From Candidatus Reidiella endopervernicosa (GTDB taxonomy: Bacteria; Pseudomonadota; Gammaproteobacteria; GCF-013343005), in assembly GCF_013343005.1 (NCBI RefSeq), contig NZ_CP054491.1, forward strand, positions 2,958,501 through 3,022,500: a DNA stretch of 64,000 nucleotides, in the 5' to 3' direction. Positions 28,467 to 37,184 of the stretch are shown here, piece after piece; position 1 is the stretch's first letter; the number at the start of each line of letters is the position of its first letter. The notes under the pieces were generated by a model. That model saw only the letters and a program-made list of their open reading frames with translations, did not search any database and was not told the DNA's origin. The translations under genes and the position numbers were made by a program.

Positions 28467-28499
28467 GATCTGTTAGCTGAATTCGCCACAGAGTGTTAC

Positions 28500-30776
28500 T
28501 TACTTACCGGCGCGAACCAGACCACCAAGTCCTTCACGTTCAAGTACCGTATTGATCTGTTCGCGAATCTCGCTACTGCGTTCAAGCAGCAGTGCCTCCT
28601 GCAGCAGGGAACGCGCCTTCTCCGCATCGATAGTACGAATCACCCACTTCACCCGCGCCAGGCTGCCGGTACTCATACTCAGGCTATCAACCCCCATCCC
28701 AAGCAGCAGCAGCGCCGAGGCGGGATCACCCGCCATCTCACCGCAGACACTCACCGGCTTACCGAAGCGCCGCGCCCCTTCGACGATCTGCATCATTGCA
28801 CGCAGCACCGCAGGGTGGAGTGAGTCGTAGAGATCGGCCACCCGTGCATTATTACGATCAACAGCGAGCAGATACTGGGTCAAATCGTTGGTACCGACCG
28901 AGAGGAAGTCGACCCGCTTGGCGAGTACATCGGCCTGGTAGACCGCCGAGGGCACCTCCACCATCGCGCCGATCTTCGGTCGTTTCACTGCCACACCCTC
29001 TTCGATCAGTTCGTTATAGGCGCGATCGATCAGATCGATCGAATCATCAAGCTCATCGACACTGCTGATCATCGGCAGTAGTAAATTCAGGTTATCGAGT
29101 CCGGCGCTGGCACGCAGCATTGCCCGCAGCTGTACCAGAAAGATCTCGGGATGATCGAGGGTGATGCGGATACCGCGCCAGCCAAGGAAGGGATTGTCCT
29201 CTTCGATAGGAAAATAGGGCAGCGCCTTATCACCACCGACATCGAGGGTACGCAGCGTTACCGGCCTGGGTGCAAACGACTCCAGCACCTCGCGGTAGAT
29301 CTCATACTGCTCCTGCTCACTGGGGAAACGCTCACGGATCATGAACGGGAATTCGGTACGGTAGAGCCCCACCCCCTCAGCGCCACTATTAAGCGAGGGT
29401 CCGATATCGGAGAGCAGGCCGGTATTGGCATAGAGCGGAATACGCACCCCATCTGGGCTTTCGGCGGGAAGGTCTCGCAACGCCTTGAGGCCGTCGCTAA
29501 GCTCATCCTCCTCACGAACCAGTCGTTCAAACTCCTGTACAACCATTGGGCCTGGATTGACGTAGATTCGGCCGCTGTAGCCATCAGCAATGATCTCGGC
29601 CCCGTCGACACGGGTCACCGGCAGATCATCGGCACCCATCACCACCGGCACACCCAGCGCACGCGCCAAGATCGCCACATGTGAGGTGCGCGAGCCGCTC
29701 ACCGAGACGATACCGGTCAACCGCTCCGTTGGAACCTCGGCCAGCATCGAGGCGGTGATCTCCTCACCCACCAGCACCGTATCGGCCGGGTAGTCGATGC
29801 GGGTGGTATCGCCCTCCTGCAGATATTGCAGAATGCGCCGTCCCAGATCGCGAACATCCTGGGCGCGTTCGCGTAGATAGGGATCATCCATCTCCTCGAA
29901 GATATTCACATGCTCATCGACGGTGTTACGCAGCGCGCCCGGCGCCCAGTTGCCATCACGAATACGCTCGACACTCTTCTCAACCAGCGAGTCACCATCA
30001 AGCATCATGATAAAGGCGTCGAACAGCGCGCTATCCTCAGCCGGCAGCACGGGCCGCATGCGCTCAACGATGGTCTCAATATCAACCCGCACGGCAGTTA
30101 CGGCGGCGCGGAAGGCGAGCTCCTCCGCCTCTGGGTCATCGGCACGACGATCGGGTACCGCTGAAAGATCGGCGTGCGGATAGCGCACCACCGCCGTACC
30201 GATCGCCACACCCGGCGCGCCTGAGACACCTAAAATCGGTCGCTCATCGGAGAGCCTTCTACGTTTACGAAGCCCATCGATACCGCCGCTGGCCTGGGCA
30301 TGGGCAATCGCGCCGGAGAGCTGCGCACCGATGGTAACCAGGAAGGCCACCTCGTCCTCATCAAAACGTTCAACCGCATGGCGCTGCACCACCACCACAC
30401 CCATCACCTCACGGTGGTGAATCACCGGCACACCGAGGAAGGTGGAGTACTGCTCCTCACCGGTCTCGGGAAAATATTGATAACGCGGGTGGTTCTTGGC
30501 GCTCTGAATATTGAGCGGCTCCTCGCGCTCGGCCACCATGCCGACCAGTCCATTGCTGAAATCGATACGCACCTGTCCCACCGAGGCGGCGTTAAGACCA
30601 TCGGTCGCCATCAAAACGTACTGGTTATGATCGAGGTCGGTCAGATAGACCGAGCAGACATCGACTTCCATCGCACCCTTCACCCGAGAGACGATAATCT
30701 CGAGCGCATCGGAGAGGTCAACGGCGGCGTTAACCTCCTGAATGATTCGGCGCAGGACTTCTAACATGGGTGACAA
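28500..30776 (-). CDS. ptsP: Nitrogen-PTS enzyme I
   Basis: 758 residues: N-terminal GAF domain (about 15-160) typical of EI-Ntr, then PEP-utilising N-terminal, swivelling His domain (TSHVAILARALG, the phospho-histidine) and the PEP-binding TIM barrel (LYRTEFPFM, SVGTNDLTQYLLAVDRN, CGEMAGDP). It passes phosphate from PEP to NPr and reports nitrogen/carbon status. Directly downstream of rppH, as in many Gammaproteobacteria. Confidence 0.96.
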   Translation of the reverse strand: MSPMLEVLRRIIQEVNAAVDLSDALEIIVSRVKGAMEVDVCSVYLTDLDHNQYVLMATDGLNAASVGQVRIDFSNGLVGMVAEREEPLNIQSAKNHPRYQYFPETGEEQYSTFLGVPVIHHREVMGVVVVQRHAVERFDEDEVAFLVTIGAQLSGAIAHAQASGGIDGLRKRRRLSDERPILGVSGAPGVAIGTAVVRYPHADLSAVPDRRADDPEAEELAFRAAVTAVRVDIETIVERMRPVLPAEDSALFDAFIMMLDGDSLVEKSVERIRDGNWAPGALRNTVDEHVNIFEEMDDPYLRERAQDVRDLGRRILQYLQEGDTTRIDYPADTVLVGEEITASMLAEVPTERLTGIVSVSGSRTSHVAILARALGVPVVMGADDLPVTRVDGAEIIADGYSGRIYVNPGPMVVQEFERLVREEDELSDGLKALRDLPAESPDGVRIPLYANTGLLSDIGPSLNSGAEGVGLYRTEFPFMIRERFPSEQEQYEIYREVLESFAPRPVTLRTLDVGGDKALPYFPIEEDNPFLGWRGIRITLDHPEIFLVQLRAMLRASAGLDNLNLLLPMISSVDELDDSIDLIDRAYNELIEEGVAVKRPKIGAMVEVPSAVYQADVLAKRVDFLSVGTNDLTQYLLAVDRNNARVADLYDSLHPAVLRAMMQIVEGARRFGKPVSVCGEMAGDPASALLLLGMGVDSLSMSTGSLARVKWVIRTIDAEKARSLLQEALLLERSSEIREQINTVLEREGLGGLVRAGK

Positions 30777-30804
30777 TCCATCGACAGCAGGGGGAAATCA
30801 ACCA

Positions 30805-31335
30805 TCAAGGTTTGCTGATAACCAGACCACCGGGATAGGGGGCTGGCTCTGGCGGTGCACCTTCGGGGAAAACCAGCGGTGCGAGTTCACGTAGTGCGCG
30901 TTCATAGACGCTGCGTTTGAACGGCACCACATCGTTGAGTGGGTACCAGTAGTCGACCCAGCGCCAGGTATCGAACTCCGGTTTGTTGCAGTAGTCGAGA
31001 CGTACATCGCTCTCGCTGCCGGTCAGACGCAACATGAACCAGATCTGCTTCTGGCCAATACAGACCGGCTTACGGTTGCGACGGATAAAACGTTTGGGAA
31101 GGCGGTAACGGAGCCAATCCTTGGTCGCACCCGCCACCTCGACATGCTCAGGCTGCAGGCCGACCTCTTCAGAAAGCTCACGATACATTGCCTCTTCCGG
31201 CGACTCCTTATGCTGGATGCCGCCCTGCGGGAACTGCCAGGCATCCTGACCGATGCGACGCGCCCACAGTAGGCGTCCGTCATTACGGCTTAGAATGATC
31301 CCAACATTGGGCCTATATCCATCTGAATCAATCAC
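30805..31335 (-). CDS. rppH: RNA 5'-pyrophosphohydrolase
   Basis: 176-residue Nudix hydrolase that removes pyrophosphate from the 5' end of transcripts and starts their decay. [17 protein letters not shown] is the typical N-terminus; Nudix box [12 protein letters not shown]...RELSEEVGL is complete. First gene of the rppH-ptsP pair. Confidence 0.96.
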   Translation of the reverse strand: MIDSDGYRPNVGIILSRNDGRLLWARRIGQDAWQFPQGGIQHKESPEEAMYRELSEEVGLQPEHVEVAGATKDWLRYRLPKRFIRRNRKPVCIGQKQIWFMLRLTGSESDVRLDYCNKPEFDTWRWVDYWYPLNDVVPFKRSVYERALRELAPLVFPEGAPPEPAPYPGGLVISKP

Positions 31336-31536
31336 TTACAGCTTTCTCTATCACTAATTATTAGCGCCGCATTGTGACAAAAATCGCCCATACAATCAAT
31401 TCGGGCATAATAATCAATTAGTTAGAGTATGGTGATATTGTTTTATAGCCCACCACATTGATACGCCAACGTTTTACCTTTCAGCCGCCCCTCAGTATCC
31501 TTGGCGCCCCAATAGCACCCTAACTGGAGCACAACC

Positions 31537-32199
31537 TTGGCCCTCGCCATCTTCGATCTCGACAACACCCTGCTCACGGGCGACAGCGACTACCTCTGGG
31601 GCCGTTTTCTGGTCGAACAGGGTCTGGTCGACGGCGACCACTACGAGCGTGAAAATCAGCGTTTCTACGATGCCTACAAGGCGGGCACGCTCGATATCTT
31701 CGAGTTCCTCGCCTTCAGCCTCAAGCCGCTTGCCGAGCACGACATGGAGACACTCAACGGTTGGCACCGTCAGTTTATGGAGCAGATGATCGCACCGCTC
31801 ATCCAGGCACCTGCCCAGGCGCTGGTAGAGAAACATCGCCAGCAGGGCGACACGCTGCTGATCATCACCGCTACCAACCATTTTGTGACCGCGCCAATCG
31901 CCGCCGCCTTCGGTATCGACAACCTGCTCGCCACCGATCCCGAGATCGTCGATGGTCGCTACAGCGGCGGTGTCGCTGGCACCCCCTGCTTCCAGCACGG
32001 CAAGGTGGAGCGTCTCGATAGCTGGTTGGCCGAGACGAGGCATAACCTGGAGGGGAGCTGGTTCTACAGTGATTCGCACAACGATCTACCGCTGCTGGAG
32101 AAAGTGACTCACCCGGTCGCGGTCGATCCCGACCAGCAGCTGGCCGATAACGCCACCGAGCGTGGCTGGCCGATCATCTCGCTGCATCTCGAACAGTAG
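31537..32199 (+). CDS. HAD-IB family phosphatase
   Basis: 220 residues starting at a TTG that reads MALAIFDLDNTLL; the HAD motif I DLDN, motif II (ITATNHF) and motif IV (YSDSHNDLPLL) are clear. It belongs to the SerB-like IB subfamily (TIGR01490 type) with a helical cap. The substrate is not clear; phosphoserine- or histidinol-phosphate-like substrates are typical of relatives. The B12 transport genes follow on the same strand. Confidence 0.88.
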   Translation: MALAIFDLDNTLLTGDSDYLWGRFLVEQGLVDGDHYERENQRFYDAYKAGTLDIFEFLAFSLKPLAEHDMETLNGWHRQFMEQMIAPLIQAPAQALVEKHRQQGDTLLIITATNHFVTAPIAAAFGIDNLLATDPEIVDGRYSGGVAGTPCFQHGKVERLDSWLAETRHNLEGSWFYSDSHNDLPLLEKVTHPVAVDPDQQLADNATERGWPIISLHLEQ

Positions 32200-32212
32200 A
32201 GACAACGCGACG

Positions 32213-33220
32213 GTGGCGCAGCGATCTAAACAACAGGGAGAGTGGCTGCTGCGTCTGCTACCGCTGCTGGTCGCAACCCTGGTCGGGCTGCTGTTTGCGC
32301 TGGCCAGCGGCAGTGTCGATCTCACCATTCCAGAGCTGATCGCCACCCTCAGCGGTAGCGGTGAACCGCTGCACCAGACCATCCTCTATGAGCTGCGCCT
32401 GCCGCGTGCGGTTGCAGCGGCCACCACCGGCGCACTGCTGGCACTGGCCGGTGTATTGATGCAGGTCCTACTACGTAACCCTCTCGCCGACCCCTATATC
32501 CTCGGCATCTCCGGTGGTGCAGCGGTTGCTGCACTACTCTCGATCCTGCTTGGCCTCGGCGGTGCCTGGCTGACCGGCAGCGCACTACTGGGTGCACTGC
32601 TGGCGATGGCGTTGGTCTTCGGTCTGGCACGCGGCAAGGGCGACTGGTCACCCTCGCGGTTGCTGCTCACCGGCGTGGTCATCGCCGCTGGTTGGGGGGC
32701 GCTGATCAGCTTTATCCTCACCCTCTCCCCCGCCGACCACCTGCACGGCATGCTCTTCTGGCTGATGGGCGATCTGAGCAATAGCAGCTCGCCATGGGGT
32801 GCGCTCATCATCCTGATCATCGGCCTGCTGCTCACCCTGCCCCTGGCACGCAATCTCAACATCCTCGCCCACGGTGAGCTGCAGGCGACCACCCTCGGTA
32901 TCGATGTCACCCGGCTGCGTTTCAGCGTCTACCTGCTCGCCTCACTGCTGACCGCTGCGGCGGTGGTACAGGCGGGCACGGTCGGTTTTGTTGGGCTGAT
33001 CGTGCCGCATCTACTGCGGCTGAGTGGTTTCCGAGACCATCGACTGTTGATTCCTGCCTCTGCCCTACTCGGAGCCACCCTGCTGCTCTTCGCCGACACG
33101 CTCGCCCGTGTACTACTCGCACCACAACAGCTACCGGTTGGCGTGGTCACAGCAATGCTCGGCGTACCGTTATTTCTCTATCTGTTACGACGTAGCTCTG
33201 CGCACGGGGTCGGTCAGTGA
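32213..33220 (+). CDS. btuC: Vitamin B12/iron-chelate ABC permease, BtuC-type
   Basis: About 335 residues, FecCD family with ten predicted helices. Start chosen at GTG 32213 (VAQRSKQQGEW); the upstream frame overlaps the HAD gene. Motifs: YELRLPRAVAAATTGALLALAG, NPLADPYILGISGGAA and FVGLIVPHLLRL. Its stop overlaps the next start (GTGA). No periplasmic binding protein (btuF) is adjacent. B12 is favoured over siderophore by the riboswitch-controlled btuB further along; this is inference. Confidence 0.85.
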   Translation: MAQRSKQQGEWLLRLLPLLVATLVGLLFALASGSVDLTIPELIATLSGSGEPLHQTILYELRLPRAVAAATTGALLALAGVLMQVLLRNPLADPYILGISGGAAVAALLSILLGLGGAWLTGSALLGALLAMALVFGLARGKGDWSPSRLLLTGVVIAAGWGALISFILTLSPADHLHGMLFWLMGDLSNSSSPWGALIILIIGLLLTLPLARNLNILAHGELQATTLGIDVTRLRFSVYLLASLLTAAAVVQAGTVGFVGLIVPHLLRLSGFRDHRLLIPASALLGATLLLFADTLARVLLAPQQLPVGVVTAMLGVPLFLYLLRRSSAHGVGQ

Positions 33221-33984
33221 GCCTGCTACAGACAGAGGGACTCGTGGTCGAGATTGCAGGCATCACTGTCTGTCATGATCTAGCACTGCAGATCGTTCCC
33301 GGTAGCAGCTGGGCAATCCTCGGTGGCAACGGTGCGGGCAAGACCACCCTGCTGCACACCCTGGCCGGAGTACGCCTCGCTCAACAAGGCGAGATCACCA
33401 TCAAGGGGCAACCGCTCTCGGCATGGCCACGTCGCCAGTTGGCGCAGGTTGTCGGGCTACTCGCCCAGGAGAGTAGTGATCCCTTCCCGATCACCGTTCT
33501 GGAGACGGTACTCATCGGTCGTCACCCCCACCTCGATCGCTGGCAGTGGGAGGGGGAAGAGGATATCGAAATCGCTCAGCGTGCCCTGCAGCAGGTGGCG
33601 CTGGAGGGTTTTGAGTCACGCATGGTCGACACCCTCTCTGGTGGCGAGCGGCATCGTGTTACCATCGCCGCGCTAATGGCACAGTCGACACAGCTGTTAC
33701 TGCTTGATGAACCAACCAACCACCTCGATCTGCACCACCAGGTCACCCTGCTTGATGAGTTGAAAGCAGTCGCGAGCGCAGCGGATGGCGCACTGATCAG
33801 CGTACTGCACGACATCAATCTGGCACTGCGTTTCTGTGACCATGCCCTGCTGCTACTGCCCAATGGCGTGACACTACATGGTCCGATCGATGAGGTGGTC
33901 AACAGCGAGACCCTCACTGAACTCTATGCCCACCCTGTCATAGAGATCGCCAACGATGAACAACGCTACTTCATGCCACGCTAG
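33217..33984 (+). CDS. btuD: ABC transporter ATPase, BtuD-type
   Basis: 255 residues: Walker A GGNGAGKTT, Q-loop, signature LSGGERHRVTIAALMAQ, Walker B LLLLDEPTNHLDLHHQ, and switch His in VLHDINLAL. It energises the BtuC permease encoded immediately upstream with 4-base overlap. Confidence 0.88.
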   Translation: MSLLQTEGLVVEIAGITVCHDLALQIVPGSSWAILGGNGAGKTTLLHTLAGVRLAQQGEITIKGQPLSAWPRRQLAQVVGLLAQESSDPFPITVLETVLIGRHPHLDRWQWEGEEDIEIAQRALQQVALEGFESRMVDTLSGGERHRVTIAALMAQSTQLLLLDEPTNHLDLHHQVTLLDELKAVASAADGALISVLHDINLALRFCDHALLLLPNGVTLHGPIDEVVNSETLTELYAHPVIEIANDEQRYFMPR

Positions 33985-34035
33985 CCACTCGAGCAGTAGC
34001 TATACTCAGACCATTAACTGCCTCAGGAGAGTTCG

Positions 34036-35175
34036 ATGCGCCGAAGTAGCCAGCGACTATTAATCGTCGTCGCCCTGATCCCATTCTTTGCACTACTCGG
34101 TAATCGTGACGAAGAGCCGCAGACACCAGCACCGATTGTCGCTGCCCCAGCCTCACAGACAACCGTTACCGCTGACATCTCATCACATCAAAGCAGCGTC
34201 GACTTCAAGCTCCCCTATCTACCAAGATCAGTCATTAACACCAAAGAGATTCCCAACCATGTGCTCAAGGCCGATGCGGCTGATAGCGAACCACTCCCCT
34301 ACTATGAGATCGCACGTGATACGTTCATGTTCTACGGCAGCATTGCACTCACCGATGAAGATAACCGAGGCTGGAACGGTAACGCAGGATTTGTCATCAC
34401 CAATGAGGGTGTAGTGGTTATCGACTCACTCGGCACACCCAAACTCGGCGAACGGATGATCGCCACCATCCGCAGCCTGACCGAGCAACCGATCCGCTAC
34501 CTGATCATCACCCACAACCACCCCGACCACAGCTACGGTTCAGTCGCCTTCGCACGCCTCGAGGGGGTCACCATCATCGGTCACGAGGGAACGATCGACT
34601 ATCTCGAATCCGACCTAATCGACCACTCGGTCAACTACCGCCGCGAACTTCTGCCGAAGGATATGGCCGGCTTCTCCCCCATCACCCCCGACATTCTGAT
34701 TGGTGGCGAGACCTTCTCCTCAAAAACAATCGAACTGGGCGGTGAGCAGTTCAACATCTACAACGTAGATCGTCACCACTCATTCGGTGATCTGGTCGTC
34801 GAACAGGTCAACGAAAAGGTTATCTGGATATCCGATCTCGCCTTTAACCAGCGCACCACCTACATGGCCGACGGGTCGAGCGAAAAGTCGGTCAGAGGTC
34901 AGGTGTGGTTGTTGGAGAAGTTTGCCGACGCAAAGCTGATGGTCCCCGGCCACGGCAGCGCACAGACCGCCCCCTTCCCGATGGTCAGTAAAACCCTCGT
35001 CTACATGCAGCGCCTACGCACCCTGATGAGCAACGCCATCGAAAACGATATCGATATGCAGGAGGCGATAGAGAGCGCCGATTTCAAGGATTGGCAGGAG
35101 ACACGGCTCTACGAAGAGAACCAGGGCTCCAATGCACACTTTGTATATAGGGAGATGGAAGAGGAGCTGTTTTAG
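34036..35175 (+). CDS. Secreted metallo-beta-lactamase-fold hydrolase
   Basis: 379 residues with a hydrophobic N-terminal anchor or signal (LLIVVALIPFFALLG) and an MBL domain with the zinc motif HNHPDHSYG, GHEGT, DRHHSFGDLV and PGHGS. This resembles the SoxH-like and quinoprotein-associated branch of the MBL fold; the substrate is unknown. Good ribosome site CAGGAGAG. A second copy of its last 14 codons, diverged, lies at 37075, on the other side of two cassettes and a MITE. Confidence 0.8.
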   Translation: MRRSSQRLLIVVALIPFFALLGNRDEEPQTPAPIVAAPASQTTVTADISSHQSSVDFKLPYLPRSVINTKEIPNHVLKADAADSEPLPYYEIARDTFMFYGSIALTDEDNRGWNGNAGFVITNEGVVVIDSLGTPKLGERMIATIRSLTEQPIRYLIITHNHPDHSYGSVAFARLEGVTIIGHEGTIDYLESDLIDHSVNYRRELLPKDMAGFSPITPDILIGGETFSSKTIELGGEQFNIYNVDRHHSFGDLVVEQVNEKVIWISDLAFNQRTTYMADGSSEKSVRGQVWLLEKFADAKLMVPGHGSAQTAPFPMVSKTLVYMQRLRTLMSNAIENDIDMQEAIESADFKDWQETRLYEENQGSNAHFVYREMEEELF

Positions 35176-35189
35176 GCGCTCGCCAATCA

Positions 35190-35219
35190 GGTACCGGAAT
35201 CAATACTGACTCCGGTACC
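35190..35219 (+). terminator. Hairpin after the MBL gene
   Basis: Perfect arms GGTACCGGA and TCCGGTACC with a 12-base loop 14 bases behind the stop; no long T run. It marks the edge of the normal chromosome before the cassette array. Confidence 0.55.
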
Positions 35220-35226
35220 TTCGAGC

Positions 35227-35538
35227 CTATTTGTTGCCCCTCTCAGGAAAGAGCACCGCCCACGCCCCCTCAGAACCAGCTAACAGACTCAGCCCCTGAT
35301 ATACAGGCTTACCACAGGGAGCAGCACCAACCGCCTCAGCCACACTGAACGCAGCCGGAGAGAAGTAGACCACAACCTCACAGTGAAGCCGCCCCTCCGA
35401 CTCATGGCGAACGAAGAGCGCCATCGCCTCAGGAGCACCACTCTTCTCAAACTCCGACAGGAACAGCGCCTCGAGCCGATCCAGCGCCGCTCCAACCAAC
35501 ATGGCATCGCCGAGACTCATTGAAAACCAGCTATCCAT
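35227..35538 (-). CDS. Unknown cassette protein, copy 1
   Basis: 103 residues beginning MDSWFSMSLGDAMLVGAALDRLEALFL; no family recognised. It has FVRHESEGRLHCEVVVYFSPAA and APCGKPVYQGLSLL. It lies antisense to the usual cassette direction, and its upstream region ends in an attC site. A close paralogue with identical upstream DNA is at 39482. Confidence 0.6.
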   Translation of the reverse strand: MDSWFSMSLGDAMLVGAALDRLEALFLSEFEKSGAPEAMALFVRHESEGRLHCEVVVYFSPAAFSVAEAVGAAPCGKPVYQGLSLLAGSEGAWAVLFPERGNK

Positions 35539-35742
35539 AACACCTACCTATCCAATCAGCCCACTATTTGGCATCGACCCAGAAATTGTATAACCTCGGA
35601 ACCACGGCCTGAGAGACACAACAATAACAGAGCCATTCAAGCGAAAGCCCTCAAACAACAGGAAGAGGCACTGCAGGATGCATAATCACAACAACACCCT
35701 CAGTAATACAACACACACCCGCAGAAGTGAGAACTTTTGGCG

Positions 35743-35812
35743 GCATAACGCAATTATACGAGCCGGTCACATAACGCATTATATGTGCCACCCACATAAT
35801 CTACTGTTATGC
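35743..35812 (+). other. attC recombination site 1
   Basis: 70-bp imperfect palindrome bounded by GCATAAC and its complement GTTATGC, matching the RYYYAAC / GTTRRRY core pair of integron cassette sites. The same site at 39985 is identical up to the G of the core and then joins different DNA, as expected for cassette junctions. Confidence 0.8.
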
Positions 35813-35822
35813 GTAAAATATC

Positions 35823-36177
35823 ATGAACAAACTACTATTAATTACATCATTGGTATTTTCGTCACAGGCATATTCATTTCAATGCCCTAGAGATCATTCG
35901 CCGGAAAGTGCTTATCAAAAATCTAATGTTGCCTATGTGGCAAAATTAATGCAGTTGAGTTCTTTAAAGATATAAAAGATAGGAAACACGCTAAATATCT
36001 CTTGGTTAAATTTGATGTCGTCGAAGTATTAAAAGGCAAAAAGAGAAAAGTGGCGAAGTTTTGGATGTTGCTGGAATTGGAACTGGCTTTGTGAATTTTA
36101 TACCTGGCGGGTATTACATAATTACTCACGAAGAAGAAAATCTGGTTGAAGGAAAGCAGTATGTAAATATTGTGTGA
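35823..36177 (+). pseudogene. Small secreted cassette protein, frameshifted
   Basis: MNKLLLITSLVFSSQAYSF is a clear signal peptide. The frame then stops, but continues in another frame as NAVEFFKDIKDRKHAKYLLVKFDVVEVLKG and in a third as VAGIGTGFVNFIPGGYYIIT to a TGA at 36177. Two indels are therefore needed. AT-rich (about one third GC) unlike the chromosome. I do not recognise the family. Confidence 0.55.
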
Positions 36178-36258
36178 TGTTCTAGGGGCGGCCTTCTATT
36201 TAGAAGATGAGATGTTCTCTAAGACATTGGAAATTTTTGAGTAATGGTGGTGAGTTCA

Positions 36259-36328
36259 CGCATCACCAGTCGTTCCACCGATTCGTCACCGCTACGCGGC
36301 TCCTCTCGGCTGAACTTAATCGTTAGGC
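36259..36328 (+). other. Degenerate attC site
   Basis: GTTAGGC at 36322 is a good right core; the left core is decayed (CATCACC). The inner arms (AGTCGTTCCACCGA, TCGGCTGAACTTAAT) are partly complementary. It separates the frameshifted secreted protein from the next cassette. Confidence 0.55.
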
Positions 36329-36338
36329 GTATACAAGA

Positions 36339-36815
36339 ATGGATAAACCAGATAGTAAATACTTACTGCTGATTGGTATAAGCTTTTTATGTTCGGTCGT
36401 TTTTATGGGTGTTTGGGCTTTGGCTCATCCTCATATAAACGAAATATTATATCCTATTGGAAAAGCCACATTGGATGCCGGACTGAGCCGCGAGATTAAT
36501 CCTACTTTATCGATAGTACTAACCACTATCGTAGATTTAGTTGAATATGTAGCAATGTCGCTTATTTCTGCTATTCCAAGCAGCCTGATTTTGTATTTTT
36601 CTAATGTTAATAATATTCGAATAGCATCAGTATTAATAGCGGTAATTGTTGTAGTTGTTTTAGTTTCTACACGCCTGTGGTTGCTATATGTGCCGCCAAC
36701 CATTAATGCAGTTGTTGGAGTAGGAGTTCTTTCTATATTGATAGTATTGAGCAATATCTATGTATACAAAATTAGCAATAAAACATTGATGCGCCTAACC
36801 AGCGCATCAAATTGA
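36339..36815 (+). CDS. Cassette-borne four-helix membrane protein
   Basis: 158 residues, four hydrophobic segments (about 9-30, 55-78, 88-112, 118-145), short charged ends. AT-rich. It starts 11 bases after an attC core and its stop lies inside the next attC, the typical tight fit of a gene cassette. Function not recognisable. Confidence 0.65.
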   Translation: MDKPDSKYLLLIGISFLCSVVFMGVWALAHPHINEILYPIGKATLDAGLSREINPTLSIVLTTIVDLVEYVAMSLISAIPSSLILYFSNVNNIRIASVLIAVIVVVVLVSTRLWLLYVPPTINAVVGVGVLSILIVLSNIYVYKISNKTLMRLTSASN

Positions 36816-36820
36816 CGCTC
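36793..36820 (+). other. Half of an attC site, cut by MITE copy 1
   Basis: Left core GCCTAAC and about 20 further bases of an attC; the right half is absent because a MITE begins at 36821 and the DNA behind it belongs to another gene. Confidence 0.6.
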
Positions 36821-37077
36821 GGAATAAGTGGGGTCAGATGAAACTTAGCTCTTGATACTCCATTCTTGTGTAGTGGCATAGTTAATTTAGCCACGTGACC
36901 AGAGGATAAGCAGCCACCTTACAAAGGATTTAAAAGGCCATATAAAGAGTGCAGCCCCTTACCTCATGACGCTACGAGTGATAGGCAAAGAGTTATTTCA
37001 CTGACCTCAATTATCCGAACGAAGCGGCCAGAATCACACAAAGGAAGGGTTATATTTCATCTGACCCCACTTATTCC
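36821..37077. mobile_element. MITE with perfect 23-bp inverted ends, copy 1
   Basis: 257 bp from GGAATAAGTGGGGTCAGATG to its exact complement at the other end (23 matching bases). No ORF inside. A second, right-truncated copy is at 42549. No matching target duplication is visible here, probably because the right flank was rearranged. Confidence 0.85.
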
Positions 37078-37121
37078 AATGCACACTTTGTCTATCGTGA
37101 GATGGAGGAGGAGCTTTTTAA
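37075..37121 (+). pseudogene. 3' remnant of a second MBL-fold gene
   Basis: Reads NAHFVYREMEEELFK in frame, almost the same protein as the last residues of the MBL hydrolase ending at 35175, but with many silent differences. So it is a diverged paralogue, not a recent copy. It is fused directly to the right end of MITE copy 1. Confidence 0.65.
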
Positions 37122-37184
37122 AGCACCGCCCAAGACAATTTTATGTTTACCGTGCGACAGAGAACCTCAACAAACAGGCAACAT

